DNA from: Gautieria morchelliformis
Taxonomy: Eukaryota; Basidiomycota; Agaricomycetes; Gomphales; Gomphaceae
Reading direction: 5' to 3'
DNA: 64,000 nucleotides
Assembly (NCBI GenBank): GCA_015179125.1
Contig: WHVA01000020.1
Location: forward strand, 420,834 to 484,833
The notes beneath the pieces were generated by a model. That model saw nothing but the letters and a program-made list of their open reading frames with translations, had not been told where the DNA came from and did no database searches. Below are positions 1-14,214 of this stretch, in pieces. How positions within the stretch are numbered: the first letter of the stretch is position 1; every line of letters starts with the position of its first letter. Both the position numbers and the translations under genes were made by a program.

Positions 1-388
1 GGCTTACCCAATCAGAAAACGAGCAATCAGGCCCCCAAGGCTGTAGCCGATTACCGAAAAGCGAGTGACTTTGCGTCTGCCATTCGCTTGTATATTCATT
101 ATGTGCGCTTCAACCTAAACAGAGAACATTAGATGCATGGTTTCGCATAAGACAGTGGCAAACCTCATCTGCGATCCTTTCAGCACACCAATCAATACCG
201 TCGTACGTCCGATTTTCTCCATTGCTCCTAGTTACAAGGATGTCCACGTCCATATCCGAGGCTAAATGTTCGCCTGTGCTTGACGCTGGATATTTGGCTT
301 TGATGAACCGAGTGAGCTCAGATAAAGTGTCTGGGCTACCCCACAGCCCATGTATGCATACCAGAAGGTGGATGTTCTGGGCCATCAT
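1..388 (-). CDS. DUF676-type lipase/serine esterase, N-terminal part (cut by window edge)
   Basis: The reading starts at the ATG ending at base 388 with MMAQNIHLLVCIHGLWG, the HGxxG-type start of the DUF676 alpha/beta-hydrolase domain. After a short intron near 80-115 it continues VTRFSVIGYSLGGLIAR, where GYSLGG is the nucleophile elbow with the catalytic serine. Only the first third of the domain is present, because the gene runs off the left edge. Known relatives such as yeast ROG1-like proteins are lipid hydrolases. The substrate here cannot be read from the sequence. It is divergent from the ACL4-like gene. The exact intron borders are uncertain because the candidate intron is short. Confidence 0.85.
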
Positions 389-897
389 GTTGTCTACGAT
401 GGTGGCGGGATTCCAAGTTGGCCTCCTGTATGTAAAGCAGTCAACAACATTGCAGAGTCTATTTATTGAGACTCACGACAGGGTGTAATCAAAGGCTCTG
501 ACCTCGCAGTAGTTCGCGCAATGGCAGTTGGCCGATCGCAGCAGCGTGACAGTTGGACACGTCTATCAGCCACTATTTAAAGGAGACTTCAATCTGTTCA
601 CTATAGTCTCTGATATAATGGAGATGGACAGCTCTGATATGAGCACGCAAAGTCAACCCAGCCGTCAGAGAGAGTCGAGACTTGAGAATTGATTTCTAAC
701 AGAGCCTCGGGTCCAGAGGCTACATAGCCTAAGTATCTGCATAGCTTGAAAGATCAAACTAGTCCTAAGGCAGTCGTCATTTTATGCAGTTGAATGACAG
801 TAAATCAAATACCCCGCACATTTTCAATTCACCTTCCAAGTTAGGTCAGAGCTTTCATCTGACACTCACGGTTACGTAATCTTTGAAACTTGCTTCT
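389..897. other. Intergenic region between divergent lipase and ACL4-like genes
   Basis: About 510 bases with no supportable ORF. It must hold the promoters of both flanking divergent genes. I see no clear repeat or RNA gene. Confidence 0.5.
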
Positions 898-2265
898 ATG
901 GGCCGGACGAAAACCAAAAAAAAGTTACGCGCGACCACAGCGAAGGTAGAGCCATCGAGCTCTGTAGCGACAAAGCCGCCTCCCTCCATTCCATCATTAC
1001 TAGAAAAGGCTCAAACCTTACTCACGCAATGCAACTACGAACTCGCCCACAAATTTTTGGTTCGTGTGCTCGACCATGAACCCAGCCATGTCAGTGCTAG
1101 AGAACTTCTCGGCGAGGTACAACTCGAGATGGGTGAACTTGACGCAGCGAAGCAGGTGGATTACCTTCCGAGATCCAGCTCTGGTCATGGGTATACTGAA
1201 CGCCCCACAGACATTTGAATCGCTCCTCCCGCCCTCGCCTTACGCGTCGACTCCTCCCTCCTCCTCTGCGCATCTTAATCTTGCCCAGTTAAGCCAAGAT
1301 CCACATGGAGCCCTTCGCCATTACCAGGCCGCGGTAGATATCTTGTTACCACAACTCAAGGGCAAAAAACGTGCTTTGGGAGAGGAAAGCTCCGATGCAG
1401 AAGATGAAGTTGGAGCAAAGGCCGTTAGCGCATTGGCTGCCATGGTAGAAATTTGGATGTCAGATCTTTGGTGCGCTTTCTTATATCTCACTTACGAACC
1501 GTCCACGGCTCACAGGCTTTTCATCTTTTTTTATCCTTAGCTTTGAGGACGAAGCAGAAACCAAGTGTGAAAACCTGGCAACACTGGCTCTCCAGACGGA
1601 TCCTACCAGCTGCGAAGCTCTCCAGACCCTCGCCTCTGTGCGTATGTCTCAAAAAAGGCCCGAGGAGGCCCAACAATATGCGGAACGCGCTTGGGAACGG
1701 TGGAAGGATCTTGATCCTGGTGTGCACGTCATTGATTCGATATAGGGCATTGTGCTGAAGTCTAATTCTTATGCAGACTCACCCGCAGTGCCTCCGCTTC
1801 CCCTTCGCTTATCTCTGGCACGGCTGTTTTTGGAGTTGTCCCTCTATTTAAATGCGCTGACAATCCTATCGGCTGTACTCGCGACAGATGACCAAGAAGT
1901 CGAGGGCTGGTATCTTGAGGGCTGGTGTTTCTTCCTCATGGCGGAACAGGCCCGCGAGACCAAGGTTAATGTTGGGGGATTAACATGGGAGGAGCTCTCA
2001 CGGGATTCCCGGGATTGTGTAGAGACTTGTCAAACGGTAAGTGACTAATTCTCTGCAGACGGATATACAACTCACGCTTGGACTCGTAAAGTTGCATAAA
2101 GCACAAGAACACCCTGATGAGCAGATTTTACAACACGCGCAGGAGATTATCGCAGAACTAGCTGCAGCTGGTGTGGAGCCAAGCCTGGAAGATGACCTCG
2201 TACAGGATGCCGATGGCGATGATGACGCATGGGTGGACGACGACGGCGATGTAGATATGGAATGA
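898..2265 (+). CDS. ACL4: TPR protein, ACL4-like dedicated chaperone of ribosomal protein Rpl4
   Basis: Five exons can be joined in frame: about 898-1155, 1210-1470, 1541-1719, 1777-2036 and 2092-2265. The start MGRTKTKKKLR is basic. TPR-like helices follow (for example ELAHKFLVRVLDHEPSHVSA), then ALRHYQAAVDILLPQLKG, EIWMSDLCFEDEAETKCENL and an acidic tail ending DDDAWVDDDGDVDME. In yeast, Acl4 captures nascent Rpl4 co-translationally and escorts it to the nucleus, using a TPR superhelix and an acidic tail. The layout and tail fit that family. The last intron is best placed at 2037-2091 (55 nt), which restores TLHKAQEHPDEQ; a 22-nt alternative is too short. It is convergent with the WSS1-like gene, with 84 bases between the ends. 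Confidence 0.75.
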
Positions 2266-2349
2266 TCATTGTTGTGTACACTATTATGGAAGAACAGGTA
2301 CGCTAATTGGATATACCGATATAAGGGTGTCTGGATTCCACGGACATGC

Positions 2350-3635
2350 CTAACTCTCTCTCTTCACTTGACCGCAAAATCGGCATGACCAAAATTCATG
2401 TGGCATGCCTTGCTCACCGCACGACAGGCAAATCCACCCAGTGGCAGGATCAGCCGGCCGTGAAGCGAGGCAAGCAGAGCATTGTAGAGCAAGCGCGGGG
2501 TTCAGCAGCGTGCACATAGGGCAGGACCAGTCGTTGCTGAAATGAGGCTGGATGGGAAGCTTAGACCTTGTTTCTGTTTTGATAGCAGATGAAGGTCTGG
2601 ACGACCTTGATACAGTGGGAGGTCCCGCCGTGATGTTACGGTTCCTCTGAACTCGCTCCGTCGCGTCTACATCCGCTAATTTAGATGGTCCATCAATGAT
2701 GATAGTCTCTGGTGATGCCTCGCGTAATGCATCGACGCCGATTCGGTCGATCACGCTATCCTGCATCGCCCGCTGCGCCTCGATCTCTGCGTTAATGCCA
2801 TGCCCGGCACCGCAGGATTTCTCATCTCTTGCTCTCCTTTCCGCAGCCTACACGATACACCCCACTTTGAGCGCGGAGAATGCAGCTGGGGAGTATGACA
2901 AAACATTTACCTCTGCAGCCAGCTCTCTTGGCGATTTGCTTCGCCCCGTTGTGCGACCTCCAAGCCTTCCACCACTACCTAGCACGGAAGCCGTCTTTCG
3001 CCTCCGTTCTGCAGCTTGGAGTGCCTTGATCTTTGCAAGATGGGGGGGCAGGTCGTGACTCACGCCAGCGCCGAGCCGCGCCCCCTCGGAGTGAAAGCCT
3101 TCACCGGCATAGCCGGAGCGCTTGAGATCGTCGTATTCCTGCTCTAACTCTGAAAGAAGTGCGTAAAACTTGGAATCGTGTGGTCCGTGAACATTGTGAC
3201 TGAGCTGGAATATTTGTCAAAAGAGTACCTAACGGGAATCCAGTGAAGTACCTCGTGAAGCATAACAAGGACAAGCTGTTCGTCATCGTAGAAGGTATCC
3301 GGTGCCCATGGTGGACGAAGACGGAGGAGGATCTTCTGTCCCATGTTAACATCTACCAGAACGACTCACTGTAAATGGAGGGCTTTCGCAGCACAAAGCT
3401 ATACATACTCAACCCTGTTGGAAGGTAGCAAGTGAGGGACGGTAGTCTGGAACATAAACGCACACGAACCCATCAAACTCTCGTTCTCAGGAAAGAACTC
3501 AGCCAGGACAGGTAGCCTCCAGGCATGTTTTCGCATGATGGGTTTCACAAGGCTTGCGATCCGCTGGAGGAGTGGTAGTGCTTCATGCTCCTTAGGCCGT
3601 CCCTTCAAATGGGTGAAAGATTCAACGAGAGCCAT
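2350..3635 (-). CDS. WSS1: WSS1-like DNA-protein crosslink metalloprotease (WLM domain plus two zinc fingers)
   Basis: The gene starts at 3635 with MALVESFTHLKGRPKEHEAL. The WLM domain core VMLHE is joined across an intron (about 3205-3251) to LSHNVHGPHDSKFYALLSEL, giving the zinc site HELSH..H. The linker is basic. Two RanBP2-type Cys4 fingers close the protein: WSCPMCTLLNPALALQCSAC and WICLSCGEQGMPHEFWSCRF. Wss1/SPRTN-family proteases cut proteins covalently trapped on DNA, and fungal members act with Cdc48 and SUMO. The catalytic HExxH and both fingers are intact, so it is probably active. The start is the first ATG upstream of the conserved WLM beginning. Confidence 0.88.
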
Positions 3636-4227
3636 GCCCTATGTGCAAGAGGAAGTTTTGTAAGCAAGGAGCTAAGAATCAAGAACGATGACGAAGGGAA
3701 CACGCCTTATAAGCCCAGCTGTGTGACGGTGACATCTAGGTCGCGCCATGTCACGCGACGCGTCAGCCAGAGACGTCACCCCATGAACTTGACAGACATT
3801 CATGATAACAATTATCCGCTGAACGATAATATTATCAATCGAACAATTTTCGTTTTATGCCCTTGATGAGGATTGAGTTTCGTGCTCCTTTTTCTTCCAG
3901 GTTACTGTAGAAGTGCTGTGCTAAGCAATCGTGACATGAACATGAGCCTACAGTAAACTTTGCTGAAGGTTGTCCCAGACCTTTGCAGTGGGGGCAGCAT
4001 ATGCGTAGTGCTACGCAAGGCTGGCTACCCATCGTGTGACATTGGCAAGTGTGCCCGGGACAGAAGAGCTTACATGATAAAATGGCCAGTGCTGTCGACT
4101 TGAACTGGCACGAGCTCTCAGAGTCCTTTGAGGACTGTCTTAGCTGCAGCGAGGGAAGTGTGTCGCGTGAAATCGATCTCCTAACCCCGATTGATTCTCC
4201 GCGCAAGCCTTGATCTGGAACTCTACC
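3636..4227. other. Intergenic region between divergent WSS1-like and SVF1 genes
   Basis: About 590 bases. A Cys-rich 123-codon open frame lies on the minus strand (3835-4206) but has no recognisable domain or intron support. The region should contain both promoters. No repeat was seen. Confidence 0.4.
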
Positions 4228-5695
4228 ATGTTCTCCTCAATATTTTCGTGAGTCTCACCGTATGTCTCTTCGTATCATTCCCGCCATGTGTCCGTGACAT
4301 AGTATTTCTAGTTCGGCGCCAGACGCACCAACCTTCCACCCTGTAACTTCGGCCTACCCCCCCAACCAAGTCTTCGGCGAGCTCGAACCGAAAGACACGG
4401 AATGGGCATGTTCAGGAGGCTTTGTGACCGAAACTCAGATCTGGTACAACGTCCTTGAGGATGGCACATTCGTTATGTGCCAGGTCATTTACTCATCCAC
4501 GGGGTATGTTCCCTCCTATGTTCTCATGTTGAGACTAGGGGTTGATGCTGTTTCGCCTCGAGGGTCTGGTATCCAACTGTCCAGTTCACCTATAAAATGT
4601 ATAACCCCAACACGAAGGAGAAGGTGTGGCGTTCGGTCAATGTGTCCAATTTCGTAACACCTCCAGCGCCCTCTGGGGGTGTCACATATGACAAGCGTTC
4701 TTCGCGAGCGGACGAGTTTACCATCATACACAAGTCTAGAAATCAGACAGACGGCGCTGCAGAGTGTTACACGATTAATGCCAACCTCTCGAAGGATATT
4801 CAGATCGCATTGGTTGTATCACGCCCCGACTCAGCCCCAGGGTTCAAATTTGGCAAAGGCCCGAAGGGAGGGTTTTCAGACTTTGGTACTGATCCAGATA
4901 ACAGAGAAGGCTATGTTGTGCATCGGTTCTGGCCTCGAACTGTTGCATCAGGTCACATCATTCACAAAGGCAAGGCCATCACGGCACACGGCCCTGGGAT
5001 GTTCGTCCATGCCATTCAAGGCATGCGTCCTAACCTCGTGGCTTCGCGGTGGAATTTTGCCAATTTCCAAAGTGATGAGTACGGAGGTGTCTCAGCTATC
5101 CAGATGGAGTTCACTACTCTGGATCAATTCGGTCGCAAGGGCGCTGGTTCAGGAGGTGTCAAAGTGAACGTTGGTTCCCTGGTTGTTGGAGGGAAGTTGG
5201 TCACCGTGACCGGCGAGACTGCGTGGCCGGATGAGCCGTTGTCAGAACATGCATCGATCAGATCGCGAGCGACACATCTCGATACTCAAGTAGATTCGGA
5301 CACGATGTACAGTCCTCCCAGCTGTCTCGTATTCGAGTGGGCAGGTCCGAGTGTAGCCCCGGGTCTACAGGGTAACATATCGGCCAAACTGGACGTTAAT
5401 GTAGGGAACCCACATTCTCCGAAGGGCCTCATAGAAAAAGTGGACGTGCTTGCGGAGATTCCGAAGGTGATAAAGGCAGTCGTTAACTACGTTGCAGGAA
5501 CCAAGCCATATATTTACCAGGTGGGTTTTTCTTGGCTACGCCAGATGGAAGCTTATAAACCATTTCCAGTGGTTGAATACAACCACACTAGTTGTGACCT
5601 GCCCAGCCTCATTCCTTCCTGGGGGTGGCGGCAATGACCTCACGACAGTTTCTGTTGAAGGCAGTTTCTACAACGAAGCCACGTTTATCTCGTAG
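4228..5695 (+). CDS. SVF1: Survival factor SVF1 (lipocalin-like, ceramide/oxidative-stress protein)
   Basis: Four exons: 4228-4247, 4312-4503, 4563-5520 and 5570-5695. The N-terminus reads FHPVTSAYPPNQVFGELEPK followed by DTEWACSGGFVTETQIWYNV, a hallmark of the Svf1 family. The body includes TYDKRSSRADEFTIIHKS and ARGHIIHKGKAI-type segments (SGHIIHKGKAITAHGPGMF). The C-terminus is EGSFYNEATFIS after a 49-nt intron. Yeast Svf1 protects cells from oxidative stress and has been linked to ceramide transfer between ER and Golgi. The first exon is only 20 nt, so the start could be missed by automatic prediction. Length (about 430 aa) fits a full-size family member and no disruptions are seen. Confidence 0.9.
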
Positions 5696-5893
5696 GCTCC
5701 GCCCCAAGAAAGTAATGTAGATAAATCTCTGAACCTACTTAGTACTTCTGTAAATCCTTGATCGGCGTCAGACTAATACAACCCATGACTCGGCTTGGGG
5801 AGGTAACCGAGCACACGGGTCCGTCTCTGAGTTTGAAGTCTAGACTAAACGCCAAATATATATACCTTCTGCAGAGAGCCATGATCGTGCGCG

Positions 5894-7788
5894 ATGCTGC
5901 GTATACACAGCAAGAATATTGTATCTCGACTCCTTTCATCTTCTCCTGCATCGTCTTCCTTCAGAGCCCCCTCTGTTGAAGCTTTGCCAGCGTTGTCTCA
6001 TCGTTATCTACACGCATACACCAGCATAGCCTGGTCAACCCCAGCGCAGCAATCATCGCGATTATCAAGAAACCATACCCTGTCAAAAGACATTGTCTTG
6101 TCATCGCGAAGTTTCCATGCGACTAAACGTAATGAATCCTTACCAATGCTGCTGGGCGTTTTGAAGGCGAGTCGCCAAGCACCGCCAACGTCTTACGCAT
6201 GTGTTGACGCTGCTGGCGATAGTCTTCTTTCGTTATTAACACACTGCAAACAGTTATCCGCGTTGCACTCACACTAGTCCCCATGGCTTTGCTTCGTAAA
6301 CATATGGGGCGCAAGTGGCTATGCAAGTTGGATCGACATTCCAGCAAGATTCCGGGATGGGAAACCCAGCGTCCAAACTTGGTGCGGAAGAACCGGATAA
6401 ACAGCATCGTTGTGAGAGTTCTTCTGTTGGTTCCAACAGGCCTCATGGCTTTGGTCGTGCTCGCAAGTCTGGAGAGAACACCCCTGACGGGAAGGTGAGC
6501 AACTATGCCTGACGCAAGACCGGTGACCGGTGCTCAATGTAGACTTTCTGTTTAAGATGGCGACTCATTGTGTTATCCCCGGATGAGGAGGAGTCTATTG
6601 CCCGTGATCTGGCTGGACCCGGCTGGTATAAAGCGGTCGATGAGGTCCTCAGCACATCTCGTGGGCCGCCGAAATATATTCCACCCACTGACTGGCGTTA
6701 CTTATGGGTTGAGAGAACGCTTCGCCGCCTAGAAAGTGTCGTTCCAGCCTTACAGGACAAGAAGTTATTGCAGGATGCTTGGCTTGACAGAACTACCAGT
6801 GAACCTCCACTCCCTCCCCCACCAAAGTATCCTCTACTCCCTCGACCGCGCGCTTCACAGCAGCTGCACTACCTCGAACCTCCAAATGCAGAATCAGAAC
6901 ACCGCAGTCGCCACGGAAGCGGCGGTCCACCGCACTCAGTCTTGGGACCACCTTACTCCGTCCTGGTGACTGATGAGCCAGACCAGTCCAATGCGTTCTC
7001 GTACGGTTTCGGGCCTAACGGGAGCGGCGGTGTGGTCATATTCTCAGGCTTCCTAGACGAGATCCTGCGGAACACTACACCACCAGAAACCCAGCCACAT
7101 TCCTTTTCGTTATTTTCCTTCCTCAGCCAGAGTCTCTTCTCTTCTTCACCCTCCGCCCCGCCGGTTCCTACCCCAGAGCAGGATGCTCAGCTCGCGATTC
7201 TTGTAGCACACGAGTTGGCTCATCTACTGCTCTCACATCATCTTGAAACGCTATCTTCAGCGAGTGTGTTTTTACCAAGTTTGACGTCAATTGTCACAGA
7301 CCTATTTCGAGCATTATTATTCCCCATAACTATGGTAGGCGGTCCATTCCTGAACGACGCCCTGGAGCAGGTTGGAGAGGTTGGAAAACGTGAATTTGCA
7401 ACCAAAGCGGACTCGTGCTCGAGCCACCAGATGGAGATCGAGGCGGACGTCGTATCTATTAGGTGAGAAAACAACCTACTTTCTGAGCCACTGCTCACGC
7501 CGAGGTAGGTTGCTGGCCTTAGCGGGATGGGACGCACGAGCTGCTGTCGATTTCTGGGAATCCAGGATGAATGCGCCTCTTTCTCGGGAAATGCGCCAGC
7601 AGGCCATCCAAACCCAACTACCTGGCGTCTTACCTGGTGCGCTCTGGGTGTCGCAGGACGGGGGTGTGCATAGTTCTAGCCATCCGGTGGATAAGGTACG
7701 TGTAGAGAAGTTAAAGACTGAGTTGGAGAGGTGGGCAGTAGCGAAGGAACTGGCTCTCCAGAAAAGGCATGCGAGTCATGAAGGTTAG
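5894..7788 (+). CDS. OMA1: OMA1-like mitochondrial inner-membrane M48 metalloprotease
   Basis: The N-terminus MLRIHSKNIVSRLLSSSPA is rich in Arg/Ser and looks like a mitochondrial presequence. Hydrophobic segments RVALTLVPMALL and IVVRVLLLVPTGLMALVVLA are followed by the zinc site LVAHELAHLLLSHHLE (HExxH) and the third-ligand region MEIEADVVSIRLLALAGWD. Exons are about 5894-6200, 6254-6494, 6557-7462 and 7509-7788. Oma1 is a stress-activated protease that cuts dynamin-like OPA1/Mgm1-type and other inner-membrane proteins. A Ser/Pro-rich loop before the HExxH (around SFSLFSFLSQSLFSSSPSA) looks like a lineage-specific insertion. The first intron is inferred at 6201-6253. The gene is followed on the same strand, 250 bases away, by the mitochondrial FMP40-like gene. 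Confidence 0.88.
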
Positions 7789-8035
7789 TTCCAACTTATT
7801 TTCCAACTTATTTTGTCTTGGCCCGCTGACCAATATTCCACATTCCAGGCACTCACAACGCGTCCCCCCAAATCTTAATTCTGAGTCCTAACTCATAACC
7901 GGTAACCTCTGGGACGATAAATGTAACCAATGGTGTACTATTACTAGCTGTTTGACCTCCCATGCAAATTCCCACTCCTTCGGTTAGATTTTGATTTTTA
8001 ATTGAACATTGATGGAAATGACGAATGGTTGCGTA

Positions 8036-10787
<2,752 letters not shown>

Positions 10788-11391
10788 ATACTCAGAGCTA
10801 GGTGTCCATCATATATGGGAGTACTGTATTTTATAATAAATGGATACGCCCGTGACACAACCAAATGTTTCGGTGTTTTGCAGAAAAAAAAGAAAGCTCC
10901 TCACCGGCTTCCTCATAAATAATACTAGTCAGAACCTGCAGGGTCAGGTCAGCAGAGGTTAGGCAAGGTAGAATAGCTGCACGTACCGTTCTCCTAGAGG
11001 TTGGTACAACTGGAGTGTACAGTGAGCGGAATGTCCACAATCCAAATTAACTTGAAGCTTCTGGCATCGATGCGGAGCAAATATACCAGCACAACTAAGT
11101 CAAAACTTCGATACTCTTGCACAGGACGCTGCTCCTGGTTTTAGCGAGAGTTGTTTATCGACCGACCCCTACAGTGGGAGGGCCAGCTCAATGTTTGATG
11201 AATTATATACCAGCCTGAGCCCAGGCGATTCCGATTCAACTTGAACGGCAGACAACACAAACTACCAAGCAGAACGTGAGTCCGGTTTGTTGCACGTACA
11301 CATTCCATAGCCCGTAATCGGCAAAGCATGTTTCTGAGCAGGAGCAGCGTCTCGGTGTCTAGGTGCCCACGTTCTACTTTGATACTGGCAG

Positions 11392-11880
11392 CTATGTAAC
11401 GCACAAGTCTGGGCATAGATGAAGGTACGTTGATTCCACTTGCTTCGTGATCACTGAGCGGCAGTCAAGAAAGCATCGATGACGTTTCCGTTTGCGTTCC
11501 TCCTTGATACTATCAAGGAGCTGTGGATCCCGTCCAGCAGGACATAGTATGTCCTGCTGGACGGGATCCACAGCCGCATAATAGGTGGCGGGATCCTCAT
11601 CACTCCACTGCTCAGACATGCCTGAAACATCAAGAATATTTGGTAACCTTTTGAGTCCGATGGGTATAACATATCTACTCGGACCCGGCACTGGTAGTCT
11701 GGTGGCTCATACACATCGCGTGTATGAGCCACACCCATCAGCGTTCTAAGGGAAGGGATCATGGCTCGGAGGCAACGGTTACCTTTGACGTCGTTAATGG
11801 CCGCAACTAGGCCCGGATAATCGAGTCCGTCCGTGGAGTCGTACACTCCTGTGGCATAAAATGTGCCGGAGGCGGCGGCG
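11392..11880 (-). pseudogene. Remnant of an Agaricomycete repetitive hypothetical gene
   Basis: Two overlapping minus frames share the stretch. One contains LDYPGLVAAINDVKGNRCLR followed by SLRTLMGVAHTRDVYEPPD. The other contains MSEQWSDEDPATYYAAVDP and LLDSIKEERKRKRHR. Both look like real protein sequence but sit in different frames, and a perfect 55-bp fold-back (11520-11574) interrupts the second one. I do not recognise a domain. An intron could explain the frame change, but the palindrome inside the reading makes decay more likely. Confidence 0.4.
11520..11574. repeat. Perfect 55-bp palindrome (27-bp arms, 1-bp centre)
   Basis: Arms 11520-11546 and 11548-11574 are exact reverse complements around the G at 11547. 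A smaller perfect palindrome (10-bp arms, 11500-11520) abuts it. A third (13-bp arms, 5-nt loop) lies at 11702-11732. The 55-bp structure looks like a fold-back duplication. Confidence 0.9.
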
Positions 11881-12466
11881 GCTTACGGAGGCGAAGGAGC
11901 TTTGGGAACTGTGTGTTCCATGGAGCGCAGGCACGTCCACGCAGCATATCCTTATTCCCTTAGAAAGCTTCTCATATCATACTAAAACGTCGGAATAAAC
12001 GACTGTAAGGTACGCCATTGACGGCTGAATTGGCAGAGATACCGCCAATAGCCCTGAAGACGAGTTGAGCGTGATCCATTTGGGTTGGATTTCGAGCATT
12101 CTGGGTAGGGCCGGATAATCGATCAGAGGCAATATGCGTGATGATTGAGGCGGCTGGTACCGGCGGCAATTGCTCATCTTGCCATGCTCCAGTGAGGCCT
12201 AATTTGTGTCAGGTTCTCAGTTTCTAGTCTTACATGCCCGGTATGGAATGCGTGTCTTCTACCAGCACATGGTTTTTGTATCACATGGCCAAGTTGCTCA
12301 TTACAAACCCTACTATCAATCTCTGCTAAAAGCGTCAGGACGATGACTCTGCTCAAGCTCCTTCAGCTGCTGCCCAAGCTCTTTCGGCCAAGACATAAAA
12401 GTCCTCCTCCGGTTTACCTGCTGGCCTCTTGCAACTCTTCGCAAGATGTGTCCCGAGGTGATATAT

Positions 12467-12610
12467 GGACTTGAATGTACTTGGCCTACCGTGTATAACG
12501 TCAGGTTCCAGGCTGACTTGGGGCCCCGCGGTGCAATGGAGCTGAAGGTGCCGTGCCCCTTCGGTGCACAAGTTGTGCACACCCGGACTTGAATGTACTT
12601 GGCCTACCGT
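12467..12610 (+). repeat. 26-bp direct repeat pair
   Basis: The 26 bases at 12467-12492 recur exactly at 12585-12610, 118 bases apart. The shared core includes acttgaatgtacttggcc. Flanks differ, so it is not a simple tandem duplication. A short palindrome (tgcacaagttgtgca) sits just before the second copy. Confidence 0.85.
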
Positions 12611-13679
12611 ATCGGCCTCGGAGGCTGCCGACAATGACATACCTGGTAGTTGGCTTGGAGTGGGCGAAGAGGGTACGGGACACGGCTGCATCGCCAGGGA
12701 TCCCGCCATGTCCAAATTGGCATTTACGAGTGCTGGCGGGATGGCCGTTGTGGTCCACGCCATCCCGTGGTTGTAATCAAAAAGGGTAGTTTGGGTGGCG
12801 GGCCTGTAGCGTGCGTCAGTGTCATGCCTCCACCTGTCAAACACACACGAAGCCACGTACATGCGCTGCCCACCATCTGTATAGTCGCTACCTCCGCTAT
12901 CATATGAGGACATTTCCCGCACCATTGCTGTATGTGTGGTAGGTATATATGTACTCGAATGGAGCGGAGGCGGTTACCTGGGACGTGATCAGCCATGACT
13001 GGGGATAATCGAGGCATATGGCCCGTTTGTGTGGGAAACGAACGCTTCTCCTTTATATATGTACTTGCAAAAAAACTTGTTGCGGTAAGCAGCTGGGTTT
13101 CAAATACGATGGCTGTGATCTCATCAATCCAGAATCGGAGAGGAATCCACATCTATTCGGGGAAATTGCGCCCATCTTATACCTCGTTGTGATACTAACC
13201 ACGAGAATATCTAACAAATAATACATGATATGCATATCGGGGTTTAAAAAACATTAGGATGCCGCTGTTGAGGATAGCTTCGACTTGTGAAGGCTCGTAA
13301 GTAGCACGGTCTGTTGTATTCTGACGCACCTATTTCAAAATGCTACCGCCGGGGTGACCTTCTCGGAACCCAATACTCATCACCAATCGCCGGTGATCGT
13401 TGTTCTCCAGGCTCACGTCCAGTGATTATCAGTGCAAGTGAGGAGGTGACAATGGGCAATACTCCAAGTTTGCTGTAAACTCTGGAGTGCTGTCCATTGT
13501 CTTTGGAGCAGGGCCTGATAGCTTGTTCATATTGGCTGTGTCACTTTCAACTGCGGTGTCAAAGGATGCGCCCAGTCAGCCATGATCCACGAGGTTTGTT
13601 CTTGTCTTCCCCATGGCGCCATGGCACCACAACGAATATTCCCTGTGCACCGCACGCCTTAGCCCTAGCCTTGAGTATT

Positions 13680-13983
13680 CTAACCTCAGGACGGCCACGA
13701 CATCGATGCTTTCTTGACTACCGCTCACGAAGCATGTGGCAACAAATCCATCGATTCAGACATGTGCGTCGCTACCGGGCCGCCAGCTGCCAACACCGGG
13801 TTTTATGAACCGCTAAGCACTTACATGCCTTACATGGTTATAGCCTCTTCGCATGGGTTGGCTGATGATGTTTCGACTGCGGCGATCATTAGGTGCGTCC
13901 AGACTAGCATAGCAGTCCAGCTAGAGCAAATAGCAGTTCAGCGAAGGTATTCTGGAACACATCCGGACCAGCAGGCTAGCTAG
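13680..13983 (+). pseudogene. Diverged inverted relative of the 11.45 kb remnant
   Basis: The plus-strand frame reads DGHDIDAFLTTAHEACGNKS followed by YEPLSTYMPYMVIASSHGLA. Its DNA around 13690-13730 resembles the reverse complement of 11455-11490, which encodes GNVIDAFLTAA. The two segments therefore derive from one family and lie in opposite orientation 2.2 kb apart. No domain is recognised. Confidence 0.35.
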
Positions 13984-14214
13984 AGTGATCCAGTCCAGCT
14001 ATGGCGATCAGCAAGTTACTGTAACAGGGCAAAGAAACAAAGACTTTCTAAGACTTGTTCACAGGTAGCTGCGCAGTATATAGATATATAATACCGCTTC
14101 AGCATAGATAGCATGGGAATGAACAGGTTCACCTAGAGTGTTTGTCCAAACCTCAGCACCAAGCAGCACAAGACAGAGGGGGCACGTGCCACTGCAATGG
14201 TGGGATGGTGGTGG

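Larger units (their letters stand above)
10788..14214. other. Gene-poor region with lineage-specific gene remnants and small repeats
   Basis: About 3.4 kb without a gene I can assemble with confidence. It holds scattered open frames on the minus strand (for example 11392-11846 and 12353-12925), a perfect long palindrome, a 26-bp direct repeat and a diverged inverted pair (11.45 and 13.7 kb). The pattern suggests decayed copies of repetitive Agaricomycete hypothetical genes rather than active coding. Confidence 0.5.

Noticed and set aside
3835..4206. Cys-rich 123-codon ORF on the minus strand
   Set aside because: No domain, no intron support, and located in the promoter space of SVF1 and WSS1. 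It may be chance.
11702..11732. 13-bp-arm palindrome as a regulatory site
   Set aside because: It falls inside coding-like sequence (GVAHTRDVYEPP), so the symmetry may be a chance of codon use.
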